Positions 1 through 10,859 of a DNA stretch of 64,000 nt are shown here, piece by piece; the first letter of the stretch is position 1; each line of letters starts with the position of its first letter. A model generated the notes under the pieces. It did no database searches. It was not told the DNA's origin and was given only the letters and a program-made list of their open reading frames with translations. This DNA comes from Symbiodinium natans (taxonomy: Eukaryota > Sar > Dinophyceae > Suessiales > Symbiodiniaceae): contig CAJNDS010002119.1 of assembly GCA_905221605.1 (NCBI GenBank), positions 124,001-188,000 on the forward strand, in the 5' to 3' direction. A program made the translations under genes and the position numbers.

Positions 1-324
1 CTCTACCATGCCGAGCGGCTGTGAAGCTTCCCCGCTCCGGGGCCTCGCTGGCCGAGATGCCATCCTCGCAGCCCAAATTTCCCAAAAAATGAAAATTCAC
101 AGAATGCTGTGGGAGCGCTCATAGAATAGGATCCTTCAGGTGGCCTGGAGAAGCCCTCCCTTTGCAAATGCTGAGCCCCTAGGCCGCCTAGGCCCGAAAA
201 TGTCCCTCCCATCCTTCCAGGCGCAAAGCCCGAAGCCCTGTGTCTCTCTCTCTCCACACGCTAGCCCTCCCCGAAGGGGAGCCGTCCCGAGAGGCCCGCG
301 AGGTGTGTGAAAGTGAAGCTGTGT
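1..324. other. No gene seen; GC hairpin before the pyrimidine tract
   Basis: I see no supported gene here. A short perfect hairpin (CTCCCC, loop GAA, GGGGAG, about 268-282) lies just before the long TTC/CT tract. Similar GC-rich hairpins next to pyrimidine microsatellites recur at 16.4-18.7 kb, so this may be an outlying copy of that module. Confidence 0.5.
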
Positions 325-666
325 CCCTCTCCTCTTCTTCTTCGTGTTCTTCTTCTTCTTCTTCTTCTTCTTCTTCTTCTTCTTCTTCTTCTTCTTCTTC
401 TTCTTCTTCGTGTTCTTCTTCTTCGTGTTCTTCTTCTTCTTCTTCTTCTTCTTCTTCTTCTTCTTCTTCTTCTTCTTCTTCTTCTTCTTCTTCTTCTTCT
501 TCTTCTTCTTCTTCTTCTTCTGCTCTCGCTCTCCCTCTCTCTCTCCCCCTCCCCCTCTCTCCCGCTCTCCCGCTCTCCCTCCCTCCCTCCCTCCCTCCCT
601 CCTTCCCTCACTCCAGCTCTCTTTTGTTTTTCTTCTTTCTTGGGGCTCTCTCGCTCGCTCTCCCTC

Positions 667-710
<44 letters not shown>

Positions 711-777
711 CCTCCCTCCCTCCAGTCTTTCTCTCTCTCTCTCTCTCTCTCCCTCTCTGTCTGTCTGTCTGTCTGAG
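325..777. repeat. Long TTC and CT microsatellite (polypyrimidine tract)
   Basis: About 450 bases are almost purely pyrimidine on the plus strand. First come roughly 60 TTC triplets, with a few TCGTG interruptions (about 335-522). Then come CT, CCCT and CTGT repeats (about 523-775). Poly-Ser, poly-Leu, poly-Phe, poly-Arg and Arg-Glu reading frames across it are by-products of the repeat, not genes. Such a tract can form triplex (H-) DNA. Confidence 0.95.
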
Positions 778-1984
778 GCATTCGAAATGCCAAGCCGGTG
801 TGGGCTAGCCCTCAAATCACAAATCCTGAGCTTGGTGGTCCGCCACAATCCCGAAAACGCCGGAAATCCCGGTCCCTGGAAATGGTGGCTGCTGGTTAAG
901 GTTCAGGAGTCGTTCCAGGTTGCCCAATCTCCAAAGCCCCTGCCTCGTTCAGAACCGGGCTGGACTGAACTTGGACAGTTACCTTGGCCGAGGATGGTTT
1001 TGTGGGACCTCTGGGCAGAAGAGCCCCCCCCCCCCCCCCCAACTGTGGTGCATCTCGTAGCCTCTCCACTCAGGTTGTAGGAATCGGGGGGTGAGGTGAT
1101 GCAGGGTTTTGGGCTCCAGGATCTGAGGATGCTTTTGGTAGATCTCTTGACGACACGAGGTTGCCGCGTCGACTTTCACAGCGGTTGGGCTGTTGGCACG
1201 GGTCTCTGTGCTGTTCGTTCTGGAGTTCTTAGGTCCCATATGCCCCACCAAACCGGAGACAAGCAAAAAGCGCTCCCAACACTGCATTCACGGCGCATCC
1301 TCTGCCGTCTCACAGCAGCACCACATGGCGAGCCGAGGCTATCGGGCCCTGTACCCGAAATAAGTAAACTAGGCTCAAGTTCGTTAGATTCCTTAAGGGC
1401 CCATGACGTCACTACTGAGACGAAGCCACACGTTGTTCGATGGACTTGTCTGTTTAAACACGGGGTCTCCTTGCAACAAGGGGAATAAGACCCACTTGGA
1501 GTTTTCGAGATGAGGGCTCAAACGTCAGGTCAAGAGATTGTCGGCATGCTCAACGCCTGCGAGCCCTGAGCAGCTGCTTCCTTACTCCTCGAAGCGAATC
1601 CGAAACCATTTGGGAACCGACCCCCAAACCAATCCTCCACCTGATATGCACGAGGCTCCAGGTCCTCTGCACACGGCTGTCACTTGGTGCAAAACTGGCG
1701 TGAAATCAAGCAAGGGTACAGTGCAGGTGTGAGCAACTTGATCCTCAACCTAGCTGGATTTATGGTGCCAAGCAGGCATCCTCCGGCCCTCAAATCCTAA
1801 GCGCTGACTCCCAAACCGAGAAGGCTTGCGGCTTGTGAGATCCTCTAACTGCCACAACTTAGGATTCAGCTGAGTGCCTACATCAGATCAGACCATGAGC
1901 CTGAAGAACCCCGCAAATGCCAATCGGTGCTTCTACCCTGACCCCGAAGAACACCCTGAAATTGCCTTACTCCCTCAAGGCCTT

Positions 1985-2075
1985 GACCTTACTACCCTAA
2001 ACCCACAAAACCTTAAACACCCCTGTCTCCCCTAAACCCTTTCGACCCTAGTCCCCAAACACCTTTTTCCATCCA
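1985..2075. repeat. Degenerate telomere-like CCCTAAA repeats
   Basis: Several CCCTAAAC or near matches (such as ACCCTAAACCC and CCCCTAAACCC) are spaced through this stretch. The motif equals the plant/dinoflagellate telomere repeat TTTAGGG read on the other strand, but the copies are irregular. This is an interstitial, decayed tract, not a chromosome end. Confidence 0.5.
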
Positions 2076-2904
2076 AACGCTCCCCCAAAGACCCTATAAA
2101 CGGCCCTCTAGACCCTCCAAGGTTGTGACAGCTCTGTCCCACCGGAGCGTGGTCGACCCGCGTGGTGGCCGTGGTCCGGCTTGGCCGGCCTCAATGGAGG
2201 CGCACCCTAGACTACCAACAACAAGGATAGCCTTAAAAGGTGACAGCCACGAGGATGACGCACCTCCAGAAGAACCCTGAGAGGCCTCATCCTCGTGACC
2301 GTCAGCACTGTTGAGGCATGCAACGACCCATAAAATATATGCCACAAAGCGCTGGGATTCCGCAACTACCGTACAGCTCGATTCACGCCACTGCGGGCGC
2401 TTTCGCACCCGAACGGACTTTTCTCATTGAAGGTACTTTCTGATCAGAGCGTAAAAAGGCTCAGAAAGCTCTAGGTCTCTAAGAGGGAAGCAAGAGGGAA
2501 GGGAGGCTGACGCAAACTCCAGGCGGCCCCACGGGCCGTGCATGTCCATGCTTTCAAAGGTCCAACTTGCATTTCACGCAGGTTGCTGCAGGTTGCCAAA
2601 TTTTCAAGCATCGTCAAGACTTCAAAGCCAGCCCGAAGAATACTGAAGCCTTTGAAGTGCACCAGGGCACCAGCTCTAAGCGCCTCAAGCTCTTAAGACA
2701 TGACATTCGAAAGCTGCAGCCGTTGAGGCTCGGATTCTTCATGTCTAGCTCAGGCTTTCTGTTCAAGACACCTGCCAACACAAAGCCCGCATGCCACGCA
2801 GCATTCCGGGCGAACTCCGGATCCGAAGTACGCAAGCCTTCCCTCCGCCCCCCTCTCCCATTGAACTCAAGGCCCCGCGCGGTACAGGTACCTTTTGGTA
2901 CGTC

Positions 2905-2952
2905 GGCTCTCGTGCAGGCTCTCGTGCAGGCTCTCGCGCCGGCTCTCGCGCA
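2905..2952. repeat. 12-bp tandem repeat, four copies
   Basis: Four head-to-tail copies of GGCTCTCGTGCA. The last two carry GTG to GCG changes and one ends in C. The unit length is a multiple of three, so it stays open in several frames and inflates short ORFs here. Confidence 0.9.
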
Positions 2953-4570
2953 GGCTTGCCTGTGATGGAGTTTGAGGCGGAGGGGCTCCGTCTTTTTTCT
3001 CTCACCACTTAACAGGGCATCGCAATCAGACAGCTTCAGGAGCGAAGAGGCTACAGAGAGGCTTCCGGCTTTGCGGTCTTGAGAGGATTGGACTCTTGGG
3101 GGCTTCGTGGTCCCGAATCGGGGCTTAAGTGACATTCGGACATTCGCGAGGTGATGCGACTTTTCCTCCAAGGCCAAAGCGACCTGTGTGCAAGAACACG
3201 TCCAACACGCCTTCTGGCACAGCCAAAGAAGCCAGGCTGAATCTTCAGAAAGCTGGCTCTTACTAACTTACCCCCGCTACTGATTTGAACACCATTTGGT
3301 GTCATACCACGGCGTAACATCTCAGACGACTTGTCGCCAGTCAACCTAACACCACTCGTCCAAGTCACACCACCCCCTGGGCGGGAAAAGCATGAGTGTG
3401 GCAATGACATGGACGCCAGCTACAGGGAGGGAAGCCGCACTTAGTCAAGTACAAGGCGCCGGCGGAACTCATACCAAAATACATGTGCTGCAAAAGGGCC
3501 TGAGAAGTCGACTCACTAGACAAGCCAAAAGGGGCCTTCCTGCAGACCGTGCAAGCGCTCCGTTCAAGGGCCAGAATGAAAAGCTGGCATGGCATGAGCG
3601 CCACTCCAAGTATGCGAAAGTTGCAGTTTGGGGTTCAGCGCATGTGTGGGGGACTAGGCCTGACTAGGCATCGCATATCCACGGATGGCGTTTTGCCGAC
3701 CCAGCATCGAAAAACTCTCTCAAAAGAGTGTCCCATATCGTGTTCCCTTTCAAGTTTTGACGGATCTGAGCAAGTAAAAGGGTCAGGGAACTATCAAGGA
3801 CATGCCTTCGGAGAACTGCTCTTCTGGCACGTGGACAGAAAGATTAAATTGCTGGCAAATGCCAAGCGTCAGGCTGATATTTCAGATCTGACACCTGGGC
3901 TACCAACACAAAAGACCGAAGACCCTGGTAATAGCTTCGAATCCCTGACTAGAGGCACAGAATCATCTCACAGGCCAATATGACGAGGCCAGGCATGTTC
4001 TGGCAAGCTCTCTTTGCCTCGGACACTAGCTGCAGAACATCAACACGCATCCCCATGCCACGTCCTTGCCGCTTGGGACTGGGACAGAGGGCCTTGGGGC
4101 TCGGCAAGATGCAAATGATCCCAACAGAAGGCTGCATCGCATGCTTGCTTTGGTTCACCAGTTTGACAGAACCTCGCTGGGCTGCGACCCCGCAACCCAG
4201 CCCAGAACATTAAGACACCCCTGAACAAACGACCCTGTGTTCGCCCGGCGACTGATGTACTCGTGAAGCGCCTTCTCAACACCTCCCTCTTGCTTCTCCT
4301 GGGCTCTAGCTTCTGGTGCAGCACCCTTCGCGGGTGTGTACCGGCACGCGCAAAACACAAACAAACATAACAAAACACGACAAAACGCAACAAAACGCCA
4401 GCAAAACACACAAGAAACAAACAAACCCAATCAAAGGAAACAAACAAGCGCAACAAAAGAACAAACTCAACCCCGACCAAACCCACAAACCCTAAAATCC
4501 TAAATCCTCAAGTTGGCCACCATCACAGGGGGGCCCATGGGGGGGAGGGGAGAACGACGCTGCACGACAA

Positions 4571-4650
4571 GTGTGTATATATATATATATGCGCATATGC
4601 ACATATATAAATATGTGTACGTATATATATACATATATATGTATATATGC
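4571..4650. repeat. TA-rich microsatellite
   Basis: Imperfect TATATA and TATG/CATA alternation over about 80 bases, just past the low-coordinate side of the retroelement remnant. No coding meaning. Confidence 0.85.
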
Positions 4651-4925
4651 TACCCCCCCGAGCGACCTACCCTTTATATCTCAAGCGGTCAGATTCGCTG
4701 GGCGGTGCCCCTTCGGGAGCGCAATGCTCGACCGGTAAAAGTGAAACGGCAGAGGGGCTGCGAAAACGGGAAAGGGAGCAGCTCACCATGTCCCAATTAT
4801 ATGTGCACCAGCCCCGTGTTGGGCCCGAAATCTCTTATCCTCGAGCAGGTTCATTTTCGGCAAAATGCCCCTGCGGAGTTAGAACTCCTTGATGAATCAG
4901 ATGCTCGAGGTAGGGCTGGCATTCC

Positions 4926-5933
4926 TCAAAGAGTTTGGACTGTGGCCCCGGGGTTCTTGAAAGGGTCTGCCAGGACAGAGGCAAACCAGCTGACCCGCAA
5001 TGGCTCAAACTTCTTGACGAGGTTCCAGAAGCCACTCCACCCTGTGGACGGTTTGCCGCCTTTCCTCCAAGTCAGGGTATCGTAAAAGCCAAGGCGCGGA
5101 ACCGGGGAGGAGCTCGTACCCGGCCACAGTGCGAGATTGTTCTCTCCGAGGTCTTTCAAAGTAAGTTGGCAGGTTGAGGCAAGGTATACCAAAACAATGC
5201 TGTAGTACGCCAGGAAACGGAGGCGATCTCTTGACCCAGCGTGGGTGAGCCAGTCAATCGCATGGTCCATCTTGGCCTGGATGGAACCCTCGAGCGCCAG
5301 CGTCGTGGCTGCCTCCGTGGTAAACAGGCGTACCCTCAGCCTTCCGGTCCAAATGGTCCTTGCCACCAAGCCCGGGAGCAACTCACCGTAGGCCTTCTCT
5401 GGTGTTAACTGTTGGATGGACATTTTGAGGATCCAATCGTCAGGGAGAGCAAACGTGATTTTGTCGTTCCCAGGCTTGAGTTGCGTGAGGGGCCCGAAAG
5501 GCCAGGCCTCTGCAGTGGGCATCAACCTTTGGGGCACAAAGTGAAGCAGCGCCCTAGGGTTGCTTCTGTTGGGCTCACGCGGTCCTGTCAGCGTCGCTTC
5601 GCCGTTGGCCGATTGGGTGAGCATCTCAACCCACGGCGGTGTGGCCCGGAGAGCCGCCTGAGCTACCTCCTCCGTAGGCCCAGTGCTCGAAAGGGCTCCA
5701 CTATCCTGCGACTGGGCTCTCTTCATTTCTCGCCTTTTCCACGGCAGTGGCTCAGCGCATGCAATTTTGAGCGCCTCCCTCGTTTGTCGCTTGGATTCAG
5801 GAGGGGGCGGCGGGGCTTTCGCCGGTGCAGCTATGCTCCTGCTGTCGATCTCCCGAGCCTCAGATATTGCATCATGGTGCAAGCCAGATCTCGCCTTGGA
5901 CCTAGCTATGGAGGCGACTGACTTTGTGGGCAA
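4926..5933 (-). CDS. 335-codon ORF of unknown function beside the retroelement
   Basis: A long minus-strand frame with a Pro-rich, basic N-terminal third (a PPPPPE stretch near residue 45) and a more globular, Trp- and Leu-rich C-terminal half. I recognise no family. It lies downstream of the RT/RNase H remnant on the same strand and in another frame. It may be a retroelement ORF (gag-like, or the start of a second copy) or an unrelated host exon. Its length in GC-rich DNA supports coding history, but nothing else confirms it. Confidence 0.4.
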   Translation of the reverse strand: MPTKSVASIARSKARSGLHHDAISEAREIDSRSIAAPAKAPPPPPESKRQTREALKIACAEPLPWKRREMKRAQSQDSGALSSTGPTEEVAQAALRATPPWVEMLTQSANGEATLTGPREPNRSNPRALLHFVPQRLMPTAEAWPFGPLTQLKPGNDKITFALPDDWILKMSIQQLTPEKAYGELLPGLVARTIWTGRLRVRLFTTEAATTLALEGSIQAKMDHAIDWLTHAGSRDRLRFLAYYSIVLVYLASTCQLTLKDLGENNLALWPGTSSSPVPRLGFYDTLTWRKGGKPSTGWSGFWNLVKKFEPLRVSWFASVLADPFKNPGATVQTL

Positions 5934-6493
5934 GTTCTCGCTCCTTCGTTTGCTGTTAACAACAGCTGCTGCATCCTGAATTTGACGGGGAAGAGTGCTC
6001 TTTGTTTTGCCCTTGGCTGGTACTTGCCCTGCCCTGGTTTGCCCATGGCAGGGAGAAGCTCACCTGCAAGGGATACAGAGGCGGGGTTGGGCGGCGGCTA
6101 CCCTGCGAAATCCCTACCTGTCCCTAACTGTCAGTGGAGGGCGCAGCGCACCTTCTTGTTAAGGGTCTGGGGCGGGCGGCGCAGCGTACCTTCTAGCTAC
6201 AATCTTATGTGTTAGCTCGGCTCTGCGGGCACCTAAGGGCACGCAGCGCGTCCCTCTTGAGCCAACGGCTGCGAGGAAAGCCGGATTACTTAAACATGAG
6301 GGGCTTTTGCATGAGAGGGCAAGTTTTCGTTGGTTTGGCCTTAGGCTTGGGGCCCCGTTGCATTGGGGGAAAGCTTTCGCCAAGATTAGGGGAAAAACCC
6401 GTTACCAGGAAAGGTGGTCCCTCCCCTACTTCGGCGCGGTTGGAGGGATTGGCTTCCCCGGAGGTGGGGCGGGGGTTTGGGCCACAATCACAA

Positions 6494-6943
6494 TTACGGG
6501 AGGAAAAGGGGCGGTCCTTTGCATGGAAGGCCGCAATGATGTTCCCCTGTTGGGCAGGCACCCCGTCCCCGGGCCCTCCCCTTGTGACTGCTTTTTTGCG
6601 AACACTCTTGCCGCATGCCTGCGCAGGCCGATTTCAGGTACGCGGAGGTGGTGGTGAACCTGAACTTTAGCTTGGCATGGCACTGGGTACATTGCCATGC
6701 GTTACCCTGGTTGGTCATACTGTGGCTGCAGTGGACTTTGGCGGAATGCGGGACAGAGGCCTCTCTGCCGGCACAGGGGTGCGCCAGGATGCTCTCTAGG
6801 AAAGGCGCATGGTCTTTTTGCTGCGCAAGCAATCCGCAAGTGCTGCATTTCATGCAGAGATTGGACACAGTGTGCGAGGTGACCTTCCATGTGTGTCCCG
6901 TGCGCGGATCTTGCACGGCCGAGGCCGCAAGCATCCGCTGCTT
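6494..6943 (-). pseudogene. Cys/His-rich region after the RNase H stop
   Basis: This frame is exactly in phase with the RNase H frame and separated from it by a single TAA. It holds repeated Cys pairs (CMKCSTCG, WQCTQCHAK) and His residues, suggesting zinc-binding knuckles. The likely reading is that the intact element had a longer C-terminus and this copy has gained a nonsense mutation. An alternative is a separate small ORF starting at the ATG at 6934. The function of the Cys-rich part is not known to me. Confidence 0.5.
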
Positions 6944-7990
6944 TTAATTAGGGCCCACTGCTTTCGGGGGAGAGGGGCTCTTATTGGGTAGCTCCTGAAA
7001 AGGGTGGTCCTTGGGTCCCTTCGTGGGTTTGGCTGTGGCAAGGAGGTGAGCGCATCTCTTGCCTAACCATGTGCTAACCGCAGTGGCCACCTTGTCGCAT
7101 GTGTCGGTGAGCGCCGCTTGCTCCTGCGAGAAGAGGCAGGCGCTGAGCTTACCGCAGATATCGTCGGCGAGGAGGTTGGCTGCCCACGCCCAATTGCAGC
7201 TCACGCCAAATCTCTTTGCGTGCTGCTCTTCGTTTAAGTGGCCTTTCGTCCAGGTGACTTGGAGCCCTGCCCTCTGGCTAGCTTGACTTTCCCATATTTG
7301 CGGCCATATTCTCTCCGCATTTGGGTTTTGGCAATGCTTAGCAGCGACTTTGCTGTCGACCGCAACGCTGGCGGTTTGGCCGACAAAACAGGCGAGCTGG
7401 TCGAGAGCAACACATTCGCCGTCATTGACCGTGGCTCCAATTTGGAGCGCCCCCTTCATGGTTCCTACAACCTTGAAGCGCGTTTTGGGGAACAGCTCCC
7501 CCGCCGGGTCAGTCGGAAGGTCTCCTCCCAGGGGTTGGATGGCAACAACTGCCCAGGAGACAAGGCGGAGCCTGGGATCATTGCCCTTGGGGCCTCCCGT
7601 GGCGTCGGTCCCGAAATACACCTCCTTGCACGGATCAGGCTGAAGGAAGAACCCCGTTTTTTGCACGGCGAGGAGCTCAGCCGGCAGGGCCGGGTGCACG
7701 GTGAGCTGCTTGGGGACCAGACCTCTTTCCCAAAGGCAACGAGGAGCTTGGGGCAGGCTTACCCTCCAGGCAGGGTCAGGCCCAATGTCGTGGCTTGCCC
7801 AAGCAGGGCATTCCTGCAGAGCGTGGCGAAGCGTGTTGGGTTCCCCGCACACCTCACACGCATCGGGCCCCCCGTGTGAGGCTCTTTTGATAGCACCTTG
7901 CCACAGCATGCGCAGACCCGAACGGAGGAGGTGGTTTTTGGAGTGTTTTTTGAGGAGCTTTCTGGCCGCGCTCCAATCCAGCCCTTGCTC
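6944..7990 (-). pseudogene. Retroelement RNase H domain with CxxC knuckle
   Basis: This continues the RT in another frame. After a basic helix comes CEVCGEPNTLRHALQEC, the CxxC...HxxxxC knuckle typical of LINE C-termini. The RNase H domain follows, with its four acidic/His positions: DATGG (Asp), GECVALDQL (Glu), AVDSK (Asp) and WTKGHLNEEQ (His region). All catalytic residues are present, yet the domain is not in frame with the RT. It ends at a TAA (6944-6946), after which the same frame stays open to 6494. The frameshift means one polyprotein could not be made from this copy unless frameshifting or a sequence error is involved. Confidence 0.85.
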
Positions 7991-9212
7991 AGCTCTTGCG
8001 CCGCAATCCTTTGCCACCTGTCCTGGTCGATTGCTGCATCCAGCTGATCTTTGACTTCTAGGCCAGCTGTGGGGGAGCCCCAAAGGATGACGATGCTTCC
8101 TGTTGGCCGCCTCCAAGAGGAGAAGGTTGGCGCATCATACCCCATGTCGCGTAAGTAGCACTGCATAGCGCCGAGGGGCCCCACAGCAATGCGCCAAGGG
8201 TGAGGGCTGTTCGAGCCCCTTTTCCACATGACCTCCCACGCGGTGAGTAACTTCTGAGCTGCTGGCTTGTCGGCTTTGACACAGTGGGCAAGGGTGCTCC
8301 AATGTTCGAGGATGATCCTTTTCATAGGATCTGTGACCCCGTTCTCGCCGAGGTCGTAGACCACGTCCAAGGATCCATACCCTAAGCGGCCTGCGTGGGT
8401 CCCGGCGGCGGCTCGCACTGATTTCATACGCTTCGGGGAAAGCCCCGCCTGGTGCCCCCACGTGCCCGCCGTGAAGATTGAGGCTCTGGATGCCCTGTGG
8501 AGGCATTTCTTGTCGGGGACCCTTAGCTGGCGCAGTTTTTGGCTACGCAGTCCAGCTTTGCGGAGGCGGGTGTTGGACTGCTTAACCCTCCTTCTGCGCG
8601 CTCCTGCGCTGTCCACTCCTAAGTCTTTGACCAGATCTTCAATTTTCGGCTCACCTGGCCTTAAGAGCTGCTGTAGGCTCTTGGCGACAGTTTTATCGGT
8701 ACAGATGAAAGCGGACTTCTTTTCGCTGAGGAGGAGCGACTCACTCCCAAGGTCGGCGCGCAGCTGTCTGTACAGCTTGACGGCTTTCCAGGCTACTTCC
8801 GCTGGGTTGCGCCCCTCGAAGTCTGCGCTTATATCATCGATCCATACGTCGATGTTGTCTGCCAGCCCAGAGTCCGAGGCTCGAGAGCACGGGAGGTGAA
8901 GAGCGACTTTGCTCAGCACAGGCGCCGCCGGGCAACCGGCGACGATACCTCTCGTGGGGACAGCGGGCGGGCTGGTTTGCCCTTCCGAGCAAATTATTCT
9001 GCCGCCCCGATAAACTTGAAGGGCTACGTTCAGGACCGTTGCTGGAAAGGCGAGGATCTCTGCCATGTGCGCCAGCTTGTGGTGATCGACTGTTTCAAAA
9101 AACGTAGAAAGGTCAAGGAAAAGCGAGATGCGGGGCCGCTTGCTGCATTTGGCAATTTCGACTTGCAGAACCCGCTGTACAGCAATACTCAAGCACGCTT
9201 TATAGGCCTTTT
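7975..9212 (-). pseudogene. Reverse transcriptase core, 5' truncated
   Basis: The frame reads through RT motif A (FLDLSTFFETVDH, near 9114), motif B (RGIVAGCPAAP) and motif C as WIDD (near 8844) in place of the usual F/YxDD. A motif D-like Lys region and a basic thumb-like region follow. The first in-frame residues, from about 9212, read KKAYKACLS, which looks like internal RT sequence, so there is no true start codon. The two catalytic Asp of WIDD and the Asp of motif A are intact. The frame continues to 7759, but from about 7975 the sensible sequence moves to another frame, so this is a broken ORF2 rather than a whole protein. Confidence 0.85.
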
Positions 9213-9216
9213 TTAC

Positions 9217-9230
9217 AAAAAAAAAAAAAA
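9217..9230 (+). repeat. A14 tract at the retroelement truncation point
   Basis: Fourteen A's lie immediately outside the last recognisable RT codon. The RT is on the minus strand, so this is a T tract at its 5' broken end, the opposite side from where its own poly-A tail should be. Confidence 0.9.
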
Positions 9231-10600
9231 GAATAACGAAGGCCCAAAAGTCGCGTAGTTAATCACCGGGTAATGAAGGACATCTATTGGGACACCCACC
9301 TCGCAGGCCCCGATAAGCCAGCATTGGATTAGTCTATATTTTGAATCTGAAGCGGACAATGCTGTTTTTAGGTGTTTAGATCTTTGGTTTTTTCTAGGCA
9401 AATTGTGCGTTTAACGGGCAAATAATGTTTTGTTGAGCAACTAATAGATTTTATATATATATATAAATATCTATCTATCTATATATGTATATATACTATA
9501 ATTGTGTTTGTACTAGGCAAAGAACTAATCAAATACTATCTGACAAGTCCACTGAAATACCTTATGTTTACATATTCATGAAACATTGTGTGCTTATTAT
9601 TGTATGCGAATTTAACTCCTGGAGTATTAAGTAAATAGCCCAATCTGACTCAAGCGAATACTATTCAAATACCATACTCAACTAAAAAATGTGAAATAAA
9701 CTCGAACGGCAACGGAAGCGATTCTACTTAAATAACAATGTAAAAGACTTCTCAAGTACTAAATAAAGACCACTTATATACCTTCCTAGAAAAGTAGTTA
9801 GTAAAGGCCATAGCACAAGAATACTGCTTTGTACATGAAAAGAATTTGTACTAGGCAAAGTATAAACCAAATACTATCTAAAAAGGTACACTGTAATAAC
9901 TTATGTTTACATATTCATGAAATGTTTCTTGTTTTGAAATCATCATCCTATGCGATTTATCTACTAGAGTAAGTATTAAGTAATAGCCCAATCTGACTCA
10001 CATGAACACTATTTAAAATACCATACCCAACCAAAATGTGAAATAAAAACTAATGGAAATAGAGCACTATTCAAAATACCATACCCAACTGAAATATACA
10101 AAAAACAATAATGGAAATAGAAGCGGTTCTACTTACATAACAATGTCAAAGACTTCTCAAGTACCAAAAAAGACCACTTGTATACCTTCCTAGAAAAGTA
10201 GCTAGTAAAGGCCATGCACAAGAATACTGCTTTGTACATAAATAGAATGTGTGCTAGGCAAAGTATTAATCAAATACTATCTGAAAAGTCCACTGAAATA
10301 TCTTATGTTTACATATTTATGAAATAGCGCCCAATTTGACTCAAGTGACTACTATGTAAAGGACCATACTCAACCAAAATGCGAAATAAACACTGACAGC
10401 AATAGAAGCGATTCTACTTGCATAACAATGAAATCTTTGTTTCTGAAGTATTTCATTAAGACCACTTATATACTATGTCCGAAAGGCACCATTTGCAGAA
10501 GCAAGCTTAACAATGCACAATCTTCCTAGAAAAGTACTTAGTGAAGGCAAATTCGCAAGTACAAAAACACACTTTAAAATGCGTAGTTATTGCCACGTAA
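9231..10600. other. AT-rich island without genes
   Basis: Base composition shifts sharply from GC-rich to strongly AT-rich at the edge of the retroelement and back again near 10.86 kb. There are no open frames of note. The island contains a TA microsatellite (about 9450-9500) and the 338-bp tandem repeat described separately. I found no organellar gene motif in it. Confidence 0.8.
9511..10562. repeat. AT-rich satellite, about 338-bp unit, three copies
   Basis: The marker TACTAGGCAA starts units at 9511 and 9849, and the variant TGCTAGGCAA starts a third at 10252. Unit 1 is 338 bp. Unit 2 is 403 bp because it holds an internal duplication of about 60 bp (10004-10061 repeated at 10062-10118). 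Unit 3 is shorter and more diverged. Shared landmarks in order are ATACTATCT, CTTATGTTTACATAT, CCCAATCTGACTCA, AATACCATAC, ATTCTACTT and CTTCCTAGAAAAGTA. Confidence 0.9.
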
Positions 10601-10606
10601 AGGCGA

Positions 10607-10850
10607 ACCAAAAAACCAAAATACCAAAACCAAAAAACCAAAAAAAACAAAACCAAAAAAAAAAACAAAACCAAAAACACCAAAAAAAACAAAAAACAAA
10701 TCCGGAACTCTTGGAGAAGCCTCGTAGGGATTCCTGAGAGTTCCGGAAAATTGTCTTTTTGGTTTTTTTGATTTTGGTTTTTTTGGTTCTTTTGGTTTTG
10801 GTTTTTTTGTTTTTTTGGTTTGGTGCTTTTGGTTTTTTAATTGCCCGTGC
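10607..10850. repeat. Foldback with A-rich and T-rich arms
   Basis: The left arm (about 10607-10700) is made of AACCAAAA-type sequence and the right arm (about 10748-10850) of TTTTGGTT-type sequence, so the arms can pair imperfectly over roughly 95 bp. At the centre is a perfect 11-bp inverted repeat, TCCGGAACTCT (10701-10711) and AGAGTTCCGGA (10737-10747), around a 25-nt loop. It could extrude as a cruciform or be a miniature foldback element. Confidence 0.85.
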
Positions 10851-10859
10851 ATTCGGATT

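Larger units (their letters stand above)
778..4925. other. Intergenic stretch without a supported gene
   Basis: Short open frames occur on both strands, but none has a recognisable motif, consistent codon character or a convincing start. The best is a minus-strand frame at 2094-2408 with a hydrophobic stretch and no ATG. Contents I can name are a poly-C run (about 1024-1040), telomere-like CCCTAAA-type repeats near 1990-2075, a 12-bp tandem repeat at 2905-2952, an A-rich AAACA-type stretch at about 4350-4490 and a TA-rich microsatellite at 4571-4650. Confidence 0.5.
4926..9212 (-). mobile_element. 5'-truncated, decayed non-LTR retroelement (RT, RNase H)
   Basis: On the minus strand, in 5' to 3' order, this block holds a reverse transcriptase core (from 9212 to about 7980), a CxxC/HxxxxC knuckle and an RNase H domain (about 7990-6944), a Cys/His-rich stretch (6943-6494) and a separate 335-codon frame (5933-4926). 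RT followed by RNase H without a protease or integrase fits a LINE-type element. Decay shows as a frame change between RT and RNase H, an in-frame TAA after RNase H and further frame changes downstream. The endonuclease and the RT fingers are missing: coding similarity stops at about 9212, next to an A14 tract. The low-coordinate end is not defined. Placing 4926-5933 in the same element is inference from position and strand. Confidence 0.75.

Noticed and set aside
240-1080. Poly-Ser, poly-Leu, poly-Phe and Arg-Glu frames
   Set aside because: Direct translation of TTC and CT microsatellites.
9231-10600. Inserted mitochondrial or plastid DNA
   Set aside because: Composition would fit, but there is no organellar gene motif and the internal tandem repeat suggests a satellite.
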